64,000 nucleotides of DNA from Neptunitalea chrysea (GCF_027924145.1 NZ_BRVP01000006.1:62001-126000); one strand, 5' to 3'; counted from the stretch's first letter, positions 44,825 through 53,632 are shown. Notes: a model not told the origin generated them from the sequence alone. Made by a program: numbers and translations.

Positions 44825-45820
44825 TTATGAGATATAAGTGATTAAGTTGATAATTCTATTTGAATATCCTACTTCATTATCGTACCAACCAATAATTTTT
44901 ACCATTTTATCTATTACAGATGTCATTTCAGCATCAAATAAACAAGAATGTGAGTTGTTTAACACATCTATTGAAACTATAGGATCTTCTGTATATTGTA
45001 GATATCCTTTAAGGTAGGTTTCAGAAGCCGATTTAAAAGCTTGATTAATCTCCTCAATGGAAATTTCTTTTTTAACGTTAAAAGTAATGTCTGTCATAGA
45101 GCCATCGGGTACAGGTACTCTAATACCGCATCCTCCCATTACATTGTGTAGCTCTGGGAAAATTTTAGTTAATGCTTTAGCGGCTCCGGTAGTGGTAGGC
45201 ACAATTGATTGCCCGGCAGCGCGTGCTCTTCTTAAATCTTTATGAGGTTGATCGTGTAAACTTTGATCTGTGGTATATGAGTGAATAGTTGTAATATAGG
45301 CTTGTTCAATACCACATAAGTCTTTTATAACTTTAATCATCGGAGCTGCATTATTGGTCGTACAACTCGCATTTGAAATAATATCTTCTGAGCCGTCTAA
45401 AATATCATGATTTACACCTAGTACAACCATTTTAATACTGTCATCTTCTGGGGGTACTGATAAAATTACCTTTTTGGCTCCGTTCTTTAAATGATTCTCT
45501 AATAAAGGTCGGGTTTTGTGTTTTCCGGTAGCTTCTATAACAATATCAATATTATAAGGAGTCCAGTCAATATTGTCAATGGCACGTTCATTAAGAAGCG
45601 GAATTTTGGTGCCATTATTTATAATATGATTACTATCATAACCTACCTCATGTGGTAATACACCGTGTATACTATCGTATTTAAATAAATGACTTAAGGT
45701 ACGTGCATCGGCTAAATCATTTATGGCAACCACTTCAATAGTAGGGTTGTTTTGAATCAATCTGCATACGGTACGTCCTATTCTTCCAAAGCCATTAATG
45801 GCTATTCTTGTTGTTTTCAT
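44825..45820 (-). CDS. gap: Glyceraldehyde-3-phosphate dehydrogenase
   Basis: A 331-residue GAPDH. The NAD loop INGFGRIGR is close to the N-terminus, SNASCTTNNAAP contains the catalytic Cys (153), followed by TTIHSYTTDQ, RRARAAGQSIVPTTTGAAKA and YDNEVGYSNR. Asp in VAINDLAD points to NAD preference. The family consensus begins at the ATG at 45820; the frame extends five codons upstream. It differs in details from housekeeping flavobacterial GAPDH as I remember it, so a second gap copy elsewhere is possible. It lies between lipA (with its own terminator) and the hybrid kinase. Confidence 0.94.
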   Translation of the reverse strand: MKTTRIAINGFGRIGRTVCRLIQNNPTIEVVAINDLADARTLSHLFKYDSIHGVLPHEVGYDSNHIINNGTKIPLLNERAIDNIDWTPYNIDIVIEATGKHKTRPLLENHLKNGAKKVILSVPPEDDSIKMVVLGVNHDILDGSEDIISNASCTTNNAAPMIKVIKDLCGIEQAYITTIHSYTTDQSLHDQPHKDLRRARAAGQSIVPTTTGAAKALTKIFPELHNVMGGCGIRVPVPDGSMTDITFNVKKEISIEEINQAFKSASETYLKGYLQYTEDPIVSIDVLNNSHSCLFDAEMTSVIDKMVKIIGWYDNEVGYSNRIINLITYIS

Positions 45821-45835
45821 TACGTATAAAGACAA

Positions 45836-45860
45836 AATTTCCTGCGTTGTGCAGGAAATT
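45836..45860 (-). terminator. Terminator after lipA
   Basis: A 10-bp perfect stem (AATTTCCTGC on the plus strand) with a 5-nt loop lies between the lipA stop and the gap start. On the minus strand it is followed by a short T-run (TTTTG), so it may be leaky and allow partial read-through into gap. Confidence 0.6.
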
Positions 45861-45874
45861 AATGTAAATGTATG

Positions 45875-46753
45875 TTATTCAATGTGTTTATGTGCCTTGT
45901 AAGAAGACCTTACTAGTGCTCCACTTTCTACATGTCTGAAACCTAATTCTTTTCCGATTTCTTCGTATTTCTTAAACTGATCAGGAGTAATGAATTGTTT
46001 TACCGGAAGGTGTTTTTTAGAAGGTTGAAGGTATTGACCTATAGTAACAATATCAACATTGTTAGCTCTAAGATCATGGAGTGTTTCAATTACTTCTTCT
46101 TCTTGTTCGCCAAGTCCCAGCATAATACCTGACTTAGTTCTGTTAATGCCTTGGTCTTTAAGATATTTAAGCACACCTAGGCTTCTATCATATTTAGCCT
46201 GAATTCTAACCTCTCTAGTGAGTCTTCTAACGGTTTCCATATTGTGAGAAACAACCTCGGGAGCTACTTCAATAATACGGTCTATATTTCTTTCAACTCC
46301 TTGAAAATCGGGTATTAAAGTTTCCATGGTAGTGCCTGGGCTCATTCTCCTAACCGCTTTAACTGTTTCTGCCCAAATGATAGATCCCATGTCTTTAAGA
46401 TCGTCACGGTCTACAGATGTAATAACGGCATGTTTAATTTTCATTAATTTTATAGAGCGAGCTACTTTTTCAGGTTCTTCCCAATCAATACTTTCAGGTC
46501 TACCAGTTTTAACACCACAGAAACCGCAACTACGGGTACAGGTGTTACCTAATATCATAAAGGTAGCGGTACCTTCTGCCCAGCATTCACCCATGTTGGG
46601 GCAACTACCAGATGTACAAATAGTATGTAAGTCGTATTTATTTACGAGTCCTCTTAATTCAGTATATTTTTTACCTGTAGGTAATTTTACGCGCAACCAC
46701 TTCGGTTTGTTTTTAACGGCAGAAGTAGAACTGCTAATTGTCTCTGTACTCAT
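45875..46753 (-). CDS. lipA: Lipoyl synthase
   Basis: A 292-residue radical SAM enzyme that inserts two sulfur atoms into octanoyl groups of lipoyl domains. The auxiliary cluster ligands are Cys46, Cys51 and Cys57 ([12 protein letters not shown]), and the radical SAM cluster ligands Cys72, Cys76 and Cys79 (CTRSCGFC). [39 protein letters not shown] and the terminal [13 protein letters not shown] with the conserved R-S-S-Y complete the family. Length is standard. A good -7 box lies 20 bp upstream. Confidence 0.97.
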   Translation of the reverse strand: MSTETISSSTSAVKNKPKWLRVKLPTGKKYTELRGLVNKYDLHTICTSGSCPNMGECWAEGTATFMILGNTCTRSCGFCGVKTGRPESIDWEEPEKVARSIKLMKIKHAVITSVDRDDLKDMGSIIWAETVKAVRRMSPGTTMETLIPDFQGVERNIDRIIEVAPEVVSHNMETVRRLTREVRIQAKYDRSLGVLKYLKDQGINRTKSGIMLGLGEQEEEVIETLHDLRANNVDIVTIGQYLQPSKKHLPVKQFITPDQFKKYEEIGKELGFRHVESGALVRSSYKAHKHIE

Positions 46754-46772
46754 ACACTCAACTTTAGTTTAG

Positions 46773-46780
46773 CAAAGATA
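46773..46780 (-). promoter_or_regulatory. Putative -7 box for lipA
   Basis: TATCTTTG on the minus strand is a full match to TAnnTTTG, ending 20 bp before the lipA ATG, right for a short leader. Confidence 0.5.
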
Positions 46781-46795
46781 CAAACTAATATATTA

Positions 46796-48010
46796 TTAAA
46801 AGAATTGAATTATATACCAAATACCAAAGGCTATAAGAAATAAAATTCCAGCGTAGCTAAGTATCCTAAGTGTCTTTCCTGGTTGCCATTTGGTAGGCGT
46901 ATGCTTAGAGGTTATAAGTTTAAAATTAGCGATGGCGTAAAAAGGAGCAGTTATAAATGATAAGATAGTTGCTATTTGTACTAATACTTTCATTTCAGAC
47001 AAGAAAAAAATAAAAATAGCCATAGTGCCTAATGTTAAAATCACAATCCATATAAGATATGAATGTTTTATTTTTTTATCGGTAAGCAATTCAAAAGAAT
47101 TTGACATAACTCTTGGAGAAGCATCTGTAGTAGTTAGGGTGGTACTAAACATAGTAGTAAAGGCAGCAATAGCAATTAAATAATATGTACTGCTTCCTAA
47201 ATGGGTGGTGTACATGTTTATTAATTGTGCTGCAAACTCAGTCGCTTTTGCGCTAAAGGTTTGCTGTGAGTTGTGCATAATAAGTGAACCTAAGCCTATA
47301 AATAAAAGTCCAATTAGGGTTGCAGCTACATAGCCAATATTAAAATCGGCTAATACTGATTTTGATTTATATTCGGCAGTACTTTTTTGCTTCTCTAACG
47401 TCCATAAAGATTGCCATATAGAAACATCTATAGGAGCGGGCATCCATCCCATAAAAGCAATCAGAAAAGTGAGTCCAGCGGTGTCTAAAGGAATTATTTG
47501 AGAAAATGAAGATGGAGTATCGGTTTTAAAAAATGCAATAGCCAGCGCAATAGCGGTAGATATGGTAAGTGTGGTTACAATAATTTTCATTAATGTATCG
47601 AGTAGTTTGTATTTACCTATGAGTAATATAACAATGCACACTAGCGTAATAATAAAACTCCAGGTAACCACATCTATGGGGAAGTTAAAAAGGTTAGCAG
47701 CCAAACCTGCGGTTACTATGGTAACGGCAGTTTGTATGGTAAACATGGTAGCTATGTTTAAAATAAAATATACCAATAATACCCATGGTCCCAATCTATA
47801 ATACCCTTTTAAAACACTTTCTCCTGTAGCTAATGAGTATTGTGGTGCAAATCTGAAAAAAGGATATTTAAATAAGTTTACTAGTAATAAAGCCCAAACA
47901 AGACCAAAACCATAATCGGCACCTGCTCTAGTAGATTGTACTAAATGCGATACACCAATGGCTGCTCCGGCAAAAAGGATTCCGGGTCCTAATTTTTTAA
48001 GAATCCCCAT
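46796..48010 (-). CDS. Nramp-fold transporter without the canonical metal site
   Basis: The 404-residue protein has ten to eleven membrane helices and starts GPGILFAGAAIGVSHLVQ. The alignment to Nramp (MntH) proteins is clear in helix 1, where LGPG and RAGADYG flank the motif. The metal-binding DPGN of helix 1 reads GVSH, and the M-P-H of helix 6 reads M-P-A (MGWMPAPIDVSIW). Asp and Asn ligands are therefore lost, and Mn/Fe transport by the usual site is unlikely. Nramp-related carriers without DPGN are known (some carry Mg), so another substrate is probable. Its start is 3 bp from the end of the sigma factor gene, so the two are cotranscribed. Confidence 0.85.
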   Translation of the reverse strand: MGILKKLGPGILFAGAAIGVSHLVQSTRAGADYGFGLVWALLLVNLFKYPFFRFAPQYSLATGESVLKGYYRLGPWVLLVYFILNIATMFTIQTAVTIVTAGLAANLFNFPIDVVTWSFIITLVCIVILLIGKYKLLDTLMKIIVTTLTISTAIALAIAFFKTDTPSSFSQIIPLDTAGLTFLIAFMGWMPAPIDVSIWQSLWTLEKQKSTAEYKSKSVLADFNIGYVAATLIGLLFIGLGSLIMHNSQQTFSAKATEFAAQLINMYTTHLGSSTYYLIAIAAFTTMFSTTLTTTDASPRVMSNSFELLTDKKIKHSYLIWIVILTLGTMAIFIFFLSEMKVLVQIATILSFITAPFYAIANFKLITSKHTPTKWQPGKTLRILSYAGILFLIAFGIWYIIQFF

Positions 48011-48013
48011 GGG

Positions 48014-48577
48014 TTACTTTTTCTTAATGATTTCGGCTAATAATTTTTTTGCTCTAAGTAACTTAACCTTTACATTGTTAATAGGTTCTTCAATGGTTCC
48101 CGAAATTTCTTCGTAAGTCATTTCCTGAAAGTACCTCAATTGAATAACCTCTTGATAATGTGGTTTTAATTTTTTTATATACTTTAAAAGCTTCGCTAAG
48201 TTTTGTTCTTGAATTAAAATATCTTCGGCACTAGGGGCATCATCAGGAACATTAAAAATAGCGTCGTCTGTATCTTGTATGGCTTTATGAGAAATACTGC
48301 TTTTACGTTTTCTAACCAAGTCAATATGCAGATTTTTAGAAATAGTCATGAGCCAAGTTTTAAACTCATACTGCTCATCAAAACGCTCAATTTTATCAAA
48401 CGCTTTAGAGAAGGTCTGAATCGTAATGTCTTCAGCATCATTCTCATTTTTAGTACGTATTAACTGAAAACCATATACATCATTCCAATAGGTGTCTAAA
48501 AGAAACCTAAAAGCATTCTGATCTCCTTTTTTAGCAAGTTGAATGCTTTGTTGTATACGTTCTGATTTTATTTCCAA
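48014..48577 (-). CDS. ECF-type RNA polymerase sigma factor
   Basis: The 187-residue protein has a region 2 with FRFLLDTYWNDVYGFQLIR, ENDAEDITIQTFSKAFDKI and FKTWLMTISKNLHIDLVRK (DNA melting, -10 recognition), and a region 4 with LKPHYQEVIQLRYFQEMTYE and EISGTIEEPINNVKVKLLRA (helix-turn-helix, -35 recognition). No anti-sigma or signalling gene is adjacent. It sits between a GT2 gene (10-bp overlap) and the Nramp-like gene (3-bp gap). Target genes cannot be read from the window. Confidence 0.93.
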   Translation of the reverse strand: MEIKSERIQQSIQLAKKGDQNAFRFLLDTYWNDVYGFQLIRTKNENDAEDITIQTFSKAFDKIERFDEQYEFKTWLMTISKNLHIDLVRKRKSSISHKAIQDTDDAIFNVPDDAPSAEDILIQEQNLAKLLKYIKKLKPHYQEVIQLRYFQEMTYEEISGTIEEPINNVKVKLLRAKKLLAEIIKKK

Positions 48578-49680
48578 TCTACAGGTTTTGAAATAGTGTT
48601 AGCTATAAAGATAAACAGCTGAAAGCAAATTAAAATACATTCATACAGAGGTAGTAGCCAAATTAGGCTAGTTTCTTGTAATTTTTTAGCTGAAAATCCT
48701 ACGACAAGATACTGAATTAAAAATCTGAAACCAATAACACACCCCAAAAGAAGTAATTGTGTTTGTAGGCTTAAAAGTGTAATTGTAAGTATCCAGAATA
48801 ATATTTGTGAAATATAAAAAAGCCCTAACGTAAGTTGATGTCCAAATTTATAATGTTTTGCCGTAGAAACATGTCTTCTTTTTTGGGCTATCCAATTCTT
48901 AAAAGAGGTTTTAGGTTCAGATATGGTAAAAGAATCAGGAGTGTAGCTTATTGTTACATTTTTAGAAGTAGCTGCTTCATTTACAAATAAATCATCGTCA
49001 CCGCTTTTTATATGCATATGATTAACAAACCCATTGTGTTTTAAAAATTCTTCTTTATGATAAGCTAGGTTTCTTCCAACTCCCATATAGGCACTTCCAA
49101 TTTTAGCCATTCCAAAATATTGCATGGCTGTGATAAGTGTTTCAAACCTTATAAGAGCATTCAAGAATGATTTTTTTACTTTCTTGTATTGACCGTATCC
49201 TAATACAATGGTTTTTTCGTTTGTAAAACACCCTGCCATTTCTGTCAACCAGTTTTCTGAAGCCGGACAACAATCGGCGTCACTAAATATAAGATAGTTG
49301 TGAGAGGTAACTTTAATACCTAATGTAAGAGCATATTTTTTTTTACCCCAAAAAGTCTCGTTGTGGGCAACATTTACAATTTTTATATTGTTATATTTTT
49401 CGGCAAAACCTTCCATCACCTCTAAGGTGTCATCACTAGAAGAATCATTAATCAAAACAATTTCAAATGCAGAATATTTTTGATTGCAAAAAGAAGGTAG
49501 ATTTCTTTTAAGATTTTCTGCTTCATTCTTGGCACATATAACCAACGAAACAGGTGGTAATTGCTGTGTGTTATGGTCTTTCTTTTTTTTAGCAAAAGCA
49601 AAGTTACTAAAAACACCTAAATAATAGATGCATTGAACACTAACAACAGCAATAAGGGTATATAAAAGCACTGTAACCAT
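48568..49680 (-). CDS. Membrane-bound glycosyltransferase family 2
   Basis: The 370-residue protein has an N-terminal membrane helix, a GT2 domain (VSLVICAKNEAENL, IVLINDSSSDDT, YLIFSDADCCPASENWL with the DAD metal site, GSAYMGVGRNLAYHK and KSGDDDLFVNEA) and then a Q-x3-R-H motif (QKRRHVST) followed by two to three C-terminal helices. This is the arrangement of processive or lipid-linked sugar transferases such as the HAS/IcaA group. It overlaps the sigma factor gene by 10 bp. Substrate unknown; poly-sugar or glycolipid synthesis is possible. Confidence 0.9.
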   Translation of the reverse strand: MVTVLLYTLIAVVSVQCIYYLGVFSNFAFAKKKKDHNTQQLPPVSLVICAKNEAENLKRNLPSFCNQKYSAFEIVLINDSSSDDTLEVMEGFAEKYNNIKIVNVAHNETFWGKKKYALTLGIKVTSHNYLIFSDADCCPASENWLTEMAGCFTNEKTIVLGYGQYKKVKKSFLNALIRFETLITAMQYFGMAKIGSAYMGVGRNLAYHKEEFLKHNGFVNHMHIKSGDDDLFVNEAATSKNVTISYTPDSFTISEPKTSFKNWIAQKRRHVSTAKHYKFGHQLTLGLFYISQILFWILTITLLSLQTQLLLLGCVIGFRFLIQYLVVGFSAKKLQETSLIWLLPLYECILICFQLFIFIANTISKPVDWK

Positions 49681-49694
49681 TTTCGGCTATACAG

Positions 49695-49901
49695 TTAGTT
49701 TTGGAATTTTTCCTGATTTCTGCATTCTTGCTCTTCCGGCATTTTTCCGCAAAAACTACATGCCTCTCCATCTTTATTAAGAAATGGACTCTGACTAGCA
49801 CAAGTTCCAGCAAATTTACCATCTTTTTTTGCCCATATCTTAATAGCGATACCAGCAAAACCAAGGCCTAGTAATATTGCAGAAATAATGAAAACGCGCA
49901 T
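49695..49901 (-). CDS. Small membrane-anchored Cys-rich protein
   Basis: The 68-residue protein has an N-terminal membrane helix (VFIISAILLGLGFAGIAIKIW) and a short exposed tail with four cysteines at 34, 48, 51 and 60, including the C-x2-C of EACSFCGK. I recall similar short proteins next to sigma/GT2 genes in other flavobacteria (AGIAIKIWAKKDG-FAGTCASQSP is a strongly conserved core), but no function is known. A metal or redox centre is possible. It is the first gene of the four-gene group down to the Nramp-like gene; the gap to the GT2 start is 14 bp. It has a -7 box upstream. Confidence 0.75.
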   Translation of the reverse strand: MRVFIISAILLGLGFAGIAIKIWAKKDGKFAGTCASQSPFLNKDGEACSFCGKMPEEQECRNQEKFQN

Positions 49902-49929
49902 AATATAAAATGTCTTAATTAGTAAGTTG

Positions 49930-49937
49930 CAAAGATA
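49930..49937 (-). promoter_or_regulatory. Putative -7 box for the small-protein/GT2/sigma operon
   Basis: TATCTTTG on the minus strand, 28 bp before the start of the 68-residue protein gene, fits TAnnTTTG. A -33 partner is not obvious. Confidence 0.5.
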
Positions 49938-49970
49938 ACTATTTAAGAGAATAATGTAAAGTAAATGCCC

Positions 49971-50984
49971 TTAAACTATGTTAACTTCGGGTTCTATATT
50001 GATTTTGAAGTTTTTAAATACGGTGTCTTTTATATTTAACGCTAGTTCCCAAATTTCATTTCCAGTGGCATTACCATAATTAACCAATACTAATGCTTGG
50101 TTTTTGTGTACACCTGCATCTCCAAATCGTTTTCCTTTAAATCCGCTTTGCTCTATAAGCCAACCGGCAGGAATTTTAAATTCAGTATCAGATACTTTAT
50201 AAAAAGGTGCTTCTGGATGTTCCTTTCTAAAAATATCAAAAGTTGTTTTGTCAACTACCGGATTTTTGAAAAAACTACCACTGTTACCAATCTCATCAGG
50301 ATCGGGTAATTTGCTTCTTCTGATAGCAATTACTGCTTCCGATACATCTTTTATTGTAGGAGAGGTAATTCTGTTACTTTCCAGTTGTTGTTGTATAGCT
50401 CCGTATTCGGTATGTAATGTATGTTGTTTGGTGGTTAGTTTAAAAGTAACCTTGGTAATAATGTATTTGCCTTTTTTAGAGGTTTTAAAAATAGATTCAC
50501 GGTACCCAAAATGGCACTCTTCTTTTGTGAATATCTTCTTTTTACCTGTAGCTATGGTAATAGCTTCACACGAATAGAAAATATCTTTTAACTCTACGCC
50601 ATAAGCTCCAATATTCTGAATGGGTGAGGTGCCAACATTTCCTGGGATTAATGATAAATTTTCAACCCCTCCAAAATTATGTTCAATACACCATAGTACA
50701 AATTCGTGCCAGGTTTCTCCAGCATTTGCTTGTACCAGTACAGAATCATTAGTTTCTTTACTAATGGAGATACCTTTAGTATTAAGATGAATTACTAATT
50801 GCTCAACATTGTTGACTAGTAACATGTTACTACCACCACCTAAAATAAATTTAGGGGTATCTTCGTATTTATTTAATACTTCTAATAGTTCATTTTCGGT
50901 ATTGACGCTGGCAAAAAGCTTTGCTTTTACATCAATACCGAAAGTGTTATAAGGTTTTAAAGATATGTTCTCTAAAATATTCAT
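49971..50984 (-). CDS. murB: UDP-N-acetylenolpyruvoylglucosamine reductase
   Basis: The 337-residue FAD enzyme reduces UDP-GlcNAc-enolpyruvate to UDP-MurNAc in the cytoplasm. PKFILGGGSNML (about 44-55) binds FAD, LSLIPGNVGTSPIQNIGAYG (115-134) is the family core, ECHFGYRES carries the Tyr/Arg pair, GNSGSFFKNP has the catalytic Ser, and AGWLIEQSGFKGKRFG the UDP-sugar site. It corresponds to the long (type I) MurB. It overlaps the aminotransferase gene by 4 bp. Confidence 0.97.
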   Translation of the reverse strand: MNILENISLKPYNTFGIDVKAKLFASVNTENELLEVLNKYEDTPKFILGGGSNMLLVNNVEQLVIHLNTKGISISKETNDSVLVQANAGETWHEFVLWCIEHNFGGVENLSLIPGNVGTSPIQNIGAYGVELKDIFYSCEAITIATGKKKIFTKEECHFGYRESIFKTSKKGKYIITKVTFKLTTKQHTLHTEYGAIQQQLESNRITSPTIKDVSEAVIAIRRSKLPDPDEIGNSGSFFKNPVVDKTTFDIFRKEHPEAPFYKVSDTEFKIPAGWLIEQSGFKGKRFGDAGVHKNQALVLVNYGNATGNEIWELALNIKDTVFKNFKINIEPEVNIV

Positions 50985-52174
50985 TCGTTTGGGTATGCTT
51001 TTAAGGCTTGCTCTAAAATAGTGGCAGCATTCAAAAGGTCTTCTTTCTTTAAAACGTATGCAATTCTAACTTCATCTAAACCAATATTTGGAGAAGAATA
51101 GAAGCCTGCAGCAGGAGCCACCATAATAGTTTCACCTTTATAGTTAAAGCTTTCTAGTAACCATTGTGCAAAATTATCTGCATTTTTTATTGGTAATTTT
51201 ACAATACAATAGAAAGCTCCTTTTGGTTTGGCAACTTGTACACCTTCTATTTTTTCTAATGCAGCAACTAACGTGTTTCTGCGTTCTACATATTCTGTAA
51301 TCACATCCTCAAAATAACTTTGTGGTGTTTCAAGTGCTGCTTCACAGGCAATTTGTGCTAATGTAGGGGGAGATAAACGTGCTTGTGCAAATTTTAAGGC
51401 TGTAGTAATTACCGCTTTATTTTTAGAAACAAGGCACCCTATACGAGCACCACACATACTGTAACGTTTAGAGACAGAGTCAATAACTATAGCATACTCA
51501 TCTATACCTTCTTCTTGTAAAATAGAGTAATGTTGTACACCATCATAGGTGAATTCTCTGTATACTTCATCAGCAATTAAAAACAAATCATGTTTTTTAA
51601 CTAAAGCTGCTAATTTTTGTATTTCTTCTTTAGAATATAAATACCCTGTAGGGTTACCCGGATTACAAATAAGTATCGCTTTTGTTTTTGGGGTAATTAA
51701 TTTTTCAAATTCCTCAACAGGAGGTAAAGCAAAGTTGTCTTCGAATTTAGAAAAAACAGGAACCACTTTAATATTTGCAGAAGTAGCAAAACCGTTATAG
51801 TTAGCGTAAAAAGGTTCAGGGATTATAATTTCATCTCCCGGATCTGCAATGGTACCTAAAGCAAATAGTAATGCTTCAGAACCACCTGTGGTTACTATAA
51901 TTTCTTCTGCGGTAACGTTGATGTCACATTTTTTATAATACGCTGCAATTTTTTCACGATAGATTTCAGAGCCTTCGCTTCTGCTGTACTCCAATACCTC
52001 GATAGCGCTATTCTTTACAGCCTCTAATGCAATTTCAGGAGTTTTAATGTCGGGCTGACCTATGTTTAAATGATATACTTTAGTACCTCTTTTCTTAGCT
52101 GTTTCTGCATATGGTACCAATTTTCTAATTGGAGATTCGGGCATATGAATACCCTTGATAGATATACCTGGCAT
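50981..52174 (-). CDS. Pyridoxal-phosphate-dependent aminotransferase class I/II
   Basis: This 397-residue enzyme has the fold type I pattern of the aspartate-type aminotransferases: HLNIGQPDIKTP (37-48), TTGGSEALLFALG, ICNPGNPTGYLYS with Asn, LIADEVYREFTYDG with the PLP-ring Asp, SVSKRYSMCGARIG with the Schiff-base Lys, and the C-terminal VRIAY Arg. The substrate is uncertain; aspartate or aromatic amino acids are possible. It shares a 4-bp overlap with murB, without an evident functional tie. Confidence 0.93.
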   Translation of the reverse strand: MPGISIKGIHMPESPIRKLVPYAETAKKRGTKVYHLNIGQPDIKTPEIALEAVKNSAIEVLEYSRSEGSEIYREKIAAYYKKCDINVTAEEIIVTTGGSEALLFALGTIADPGDEIIIPEPFYANYNGFATSANIKVVPVFSKFEDNFALPPVEEFEKLITPKTKAILICNPGNPTGYLYSKEEIQKLAALVKKHDLFLIADEVYREFTYDGVQHYSILQEEGIDEYAIVIDSVSKRYSMCGARIGCLVSKNKAVITTALKFAQARLSPPTLAQIACEAALETPQSYFEDVITEYVERRNTLVAALEKIEGVQVAKPKGAFYCIVKLPIKNADNFAQWLLESFNYKGETIMVAPAAGFYSSPNIGLDEVRIAYVLKKEDLLNAATILEQALKAYPNE

Positions 52175-52202
52175 CAGTTTTTAATTTTTAAAGTCTAAAG
52201 TG

Positions 52203-52210
52203 CAAATTTA
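52203..52210 (-). promoter_or_regulatory. Putative -7 box for the aminotransferase-murB pair
   Basis: TAAATTTG on the minus strand fits TAnnTTTG and lies 28 bp before the aminotransferase start. Confidence 0.45.
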
Positions 52211-52282
52211 TTTTTTAAGAAGTAATGGGGAAGCTTAAATCGATTTTTTTTTCGTAAATTATTAGAAAAAAGGGGGAATGTT

Positions 52283-53614
52283 ATGTTTTTGCTTCGCTGT
52301 ACGCTTTTTAGTATATGGTTCATGGGGTGTATTGTTGTAGGTCAACCTTTTGAATATCAGAGTACTCGGTCATATGAAGAATTTACTTTTAATACTTCAG
52401 GAAATCTTATTTTACTTCCGGTGGAGCTAAATGGCGTTCCAATGAATTTTGTCTTAGACTCAGGTGTAAATAAGACAGTTATATTAAATTTAACCAGTAC
52501 TGATTCTTTGCTTCTGAATGATTTACAAGAAATCTATTTAACAGGGATAGGCAGTAAGGAGCCTTTTAAAGTTATTTATTCAGAAAACAATACGTTAAGT
52601 GTAGGAAACTTGTTTGATGTGCATCATGAATTGTATATTATATTAGAGGATACAGCCACATTTAGTAAGCTTTTAGGGGTGGAAGTTCATGGGATTATGG
52701 GGTATGATATACTCAAGGATTTTGTGGTAGAAGTTGATTATGCCCGACATATTATTCGGTTTTATCCTCATGAAAAATATAAAAGAAGGAAGAAGAATAA
52801 AGAGGCGGAGTTGCCCTTAGCGTTTTATAAAAGGAAACCATATATAAGAACAACAGTAAGTTTGGATACAGGTGTTGATGAGGTGGTTAAATTGCTATTG
52901 GATACAGGGAGTGGCGATGCCTTGTGGTTGTTTGCCAATGATACTATAAAGGTACCCGATAATTATTTTATGGATCATTTAGGAATTGGGCTTTCTGGAG
53001 ATATTATAGGACAGCGGACAAAAATAAATAGCTTGAAAATTAGTGAGGATTTATTATTGAATGATGTTAAGTGTGCATTTCCTGAGCCTGAGTATTTAGT
53101 GCATTTATCGGATGATAATTTTGGTAGAAATGGAAGTCTTGGAGGTGAAGCTTTAAGTCGGTTTTTAGTTACTATTAATTATAGAGATAAATGGCTTAGA
53201 TTGAAAAAGAATAAAAATTATAAAAAGGAGTTTTACTATAATATGAGTGGTATTACAATTCAGCACAATGGGATGCGGATTGTTCAGGAACGAATACGAA
53301 ATAAAATAGATCCGGCAAGTAGTGATATAAGTAATAGTGGAGCTTCTTATACATCATATTTTAAACAACAGACACAGTATTATTTAACGCCTAAAATAGA
53401 GATAGCTGAAATACGAACAGGCTCTCCTGCTGCATTGGTAGGGGTACAAAAAGGAGATGTTATTTTATCTATTAACAAAAGAACTGTATTAAAACAGAGT
53501 ATTAATGAAGTTCGAGATATGTTAAATCGTAAAGATGGTAAGACAATAAAAATTGTTGTAGATAGGAATGGAGATGTCTTAAAGTTTAGCTTTGAATTAA
53601 AAAGGCTTTTTTAA
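52283..53614 (+). CDS. Retropepsin-like aspartyl protease with PDZ domain
   Basis: The 443-residue protein has a signal peptide (cleavage near GQP, residue 20) and two retropepsin-like halves, with VLDSG (Asp59) and LLLDTGSG (Asp207) as the two catalytic Asp loops. Each is preceded by a strand as in pepsin-like folds. From about 362 a PDZ domain follows: GSPAALVGVQKGDVILSINK contains the usual G-x2-A-x-A-G-x2-x-G-D-x-I pattern. It should act in the periplasm or on the outer membrane. The first loop has S for T. Its ATG is preceded by a GGGGG stretch (AAAGGGGGAATGTT), one of the few SD-like sequences of the window. Confidence 0.88.
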   Translation: MFLLRCTLFSIWFMGCIVVGQPFEYQSTRSYEEFTFNTSGNLILLPVELNGVPMNFVLDSGVNKTVILNLTSTDSLLLNDLQEIYLTGIGSKEPFKVIYSENNTLSVGNLFDVHHELYIILEDTATFSKLLGVEVHGIMGYDILKDFVVEVDYARHIIRFYPHEKYKRRKKNKEAELPLAFYKRKPYIRTTVSLDTGVDEVVKLLLDTGSGDALWLFANDTIKVPDNYFMDHLGIGLSGDIIGQRTKINSLKISEDLLLNDVKCAFPEPEYLVHLSDDNFGRNGSLGGEALSRFLVTINYRDKWLRLKKNKNYKKEFYYNMSGITIQHNGMRIVQERIRNKIDPASSDISNSGASYTSYFKQQTQYYLTPKIEIAEIRTGSPAALVGVQKGDVILSINKRTVLKQSINEVRDMLNRKDGKTIKIVVDRNGDVLKFSFELKRLF

Positions 53615-53632
53615 TTCAAAAGCCTTTTTAAT
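53599..53632. terminator. Bidirectional terminator between the protease and DUF1573 genes
   Basis: AAAAAGGCTTTT and AAAAGCCTTTTT form a stem of about 12 bp that overlaps both stop codons of the convergent genes, with flanking A/T runs. Confidence 0.75.

Noticed and set aside
46326-46772. 148-codon plus-strand frame opposite lipA
   Set aside because: Antisense of the strongly conserved lipA sequence; the length is a side effect of its codon use.
49640-49864. Alternative 74-codon minus-strand frame overlapping the small Cys-rich protein
   Set aside because: It is frame-shifted against the 68-residue protein, whose composition and membrane helix are convincing; the alternative shows no pattern.
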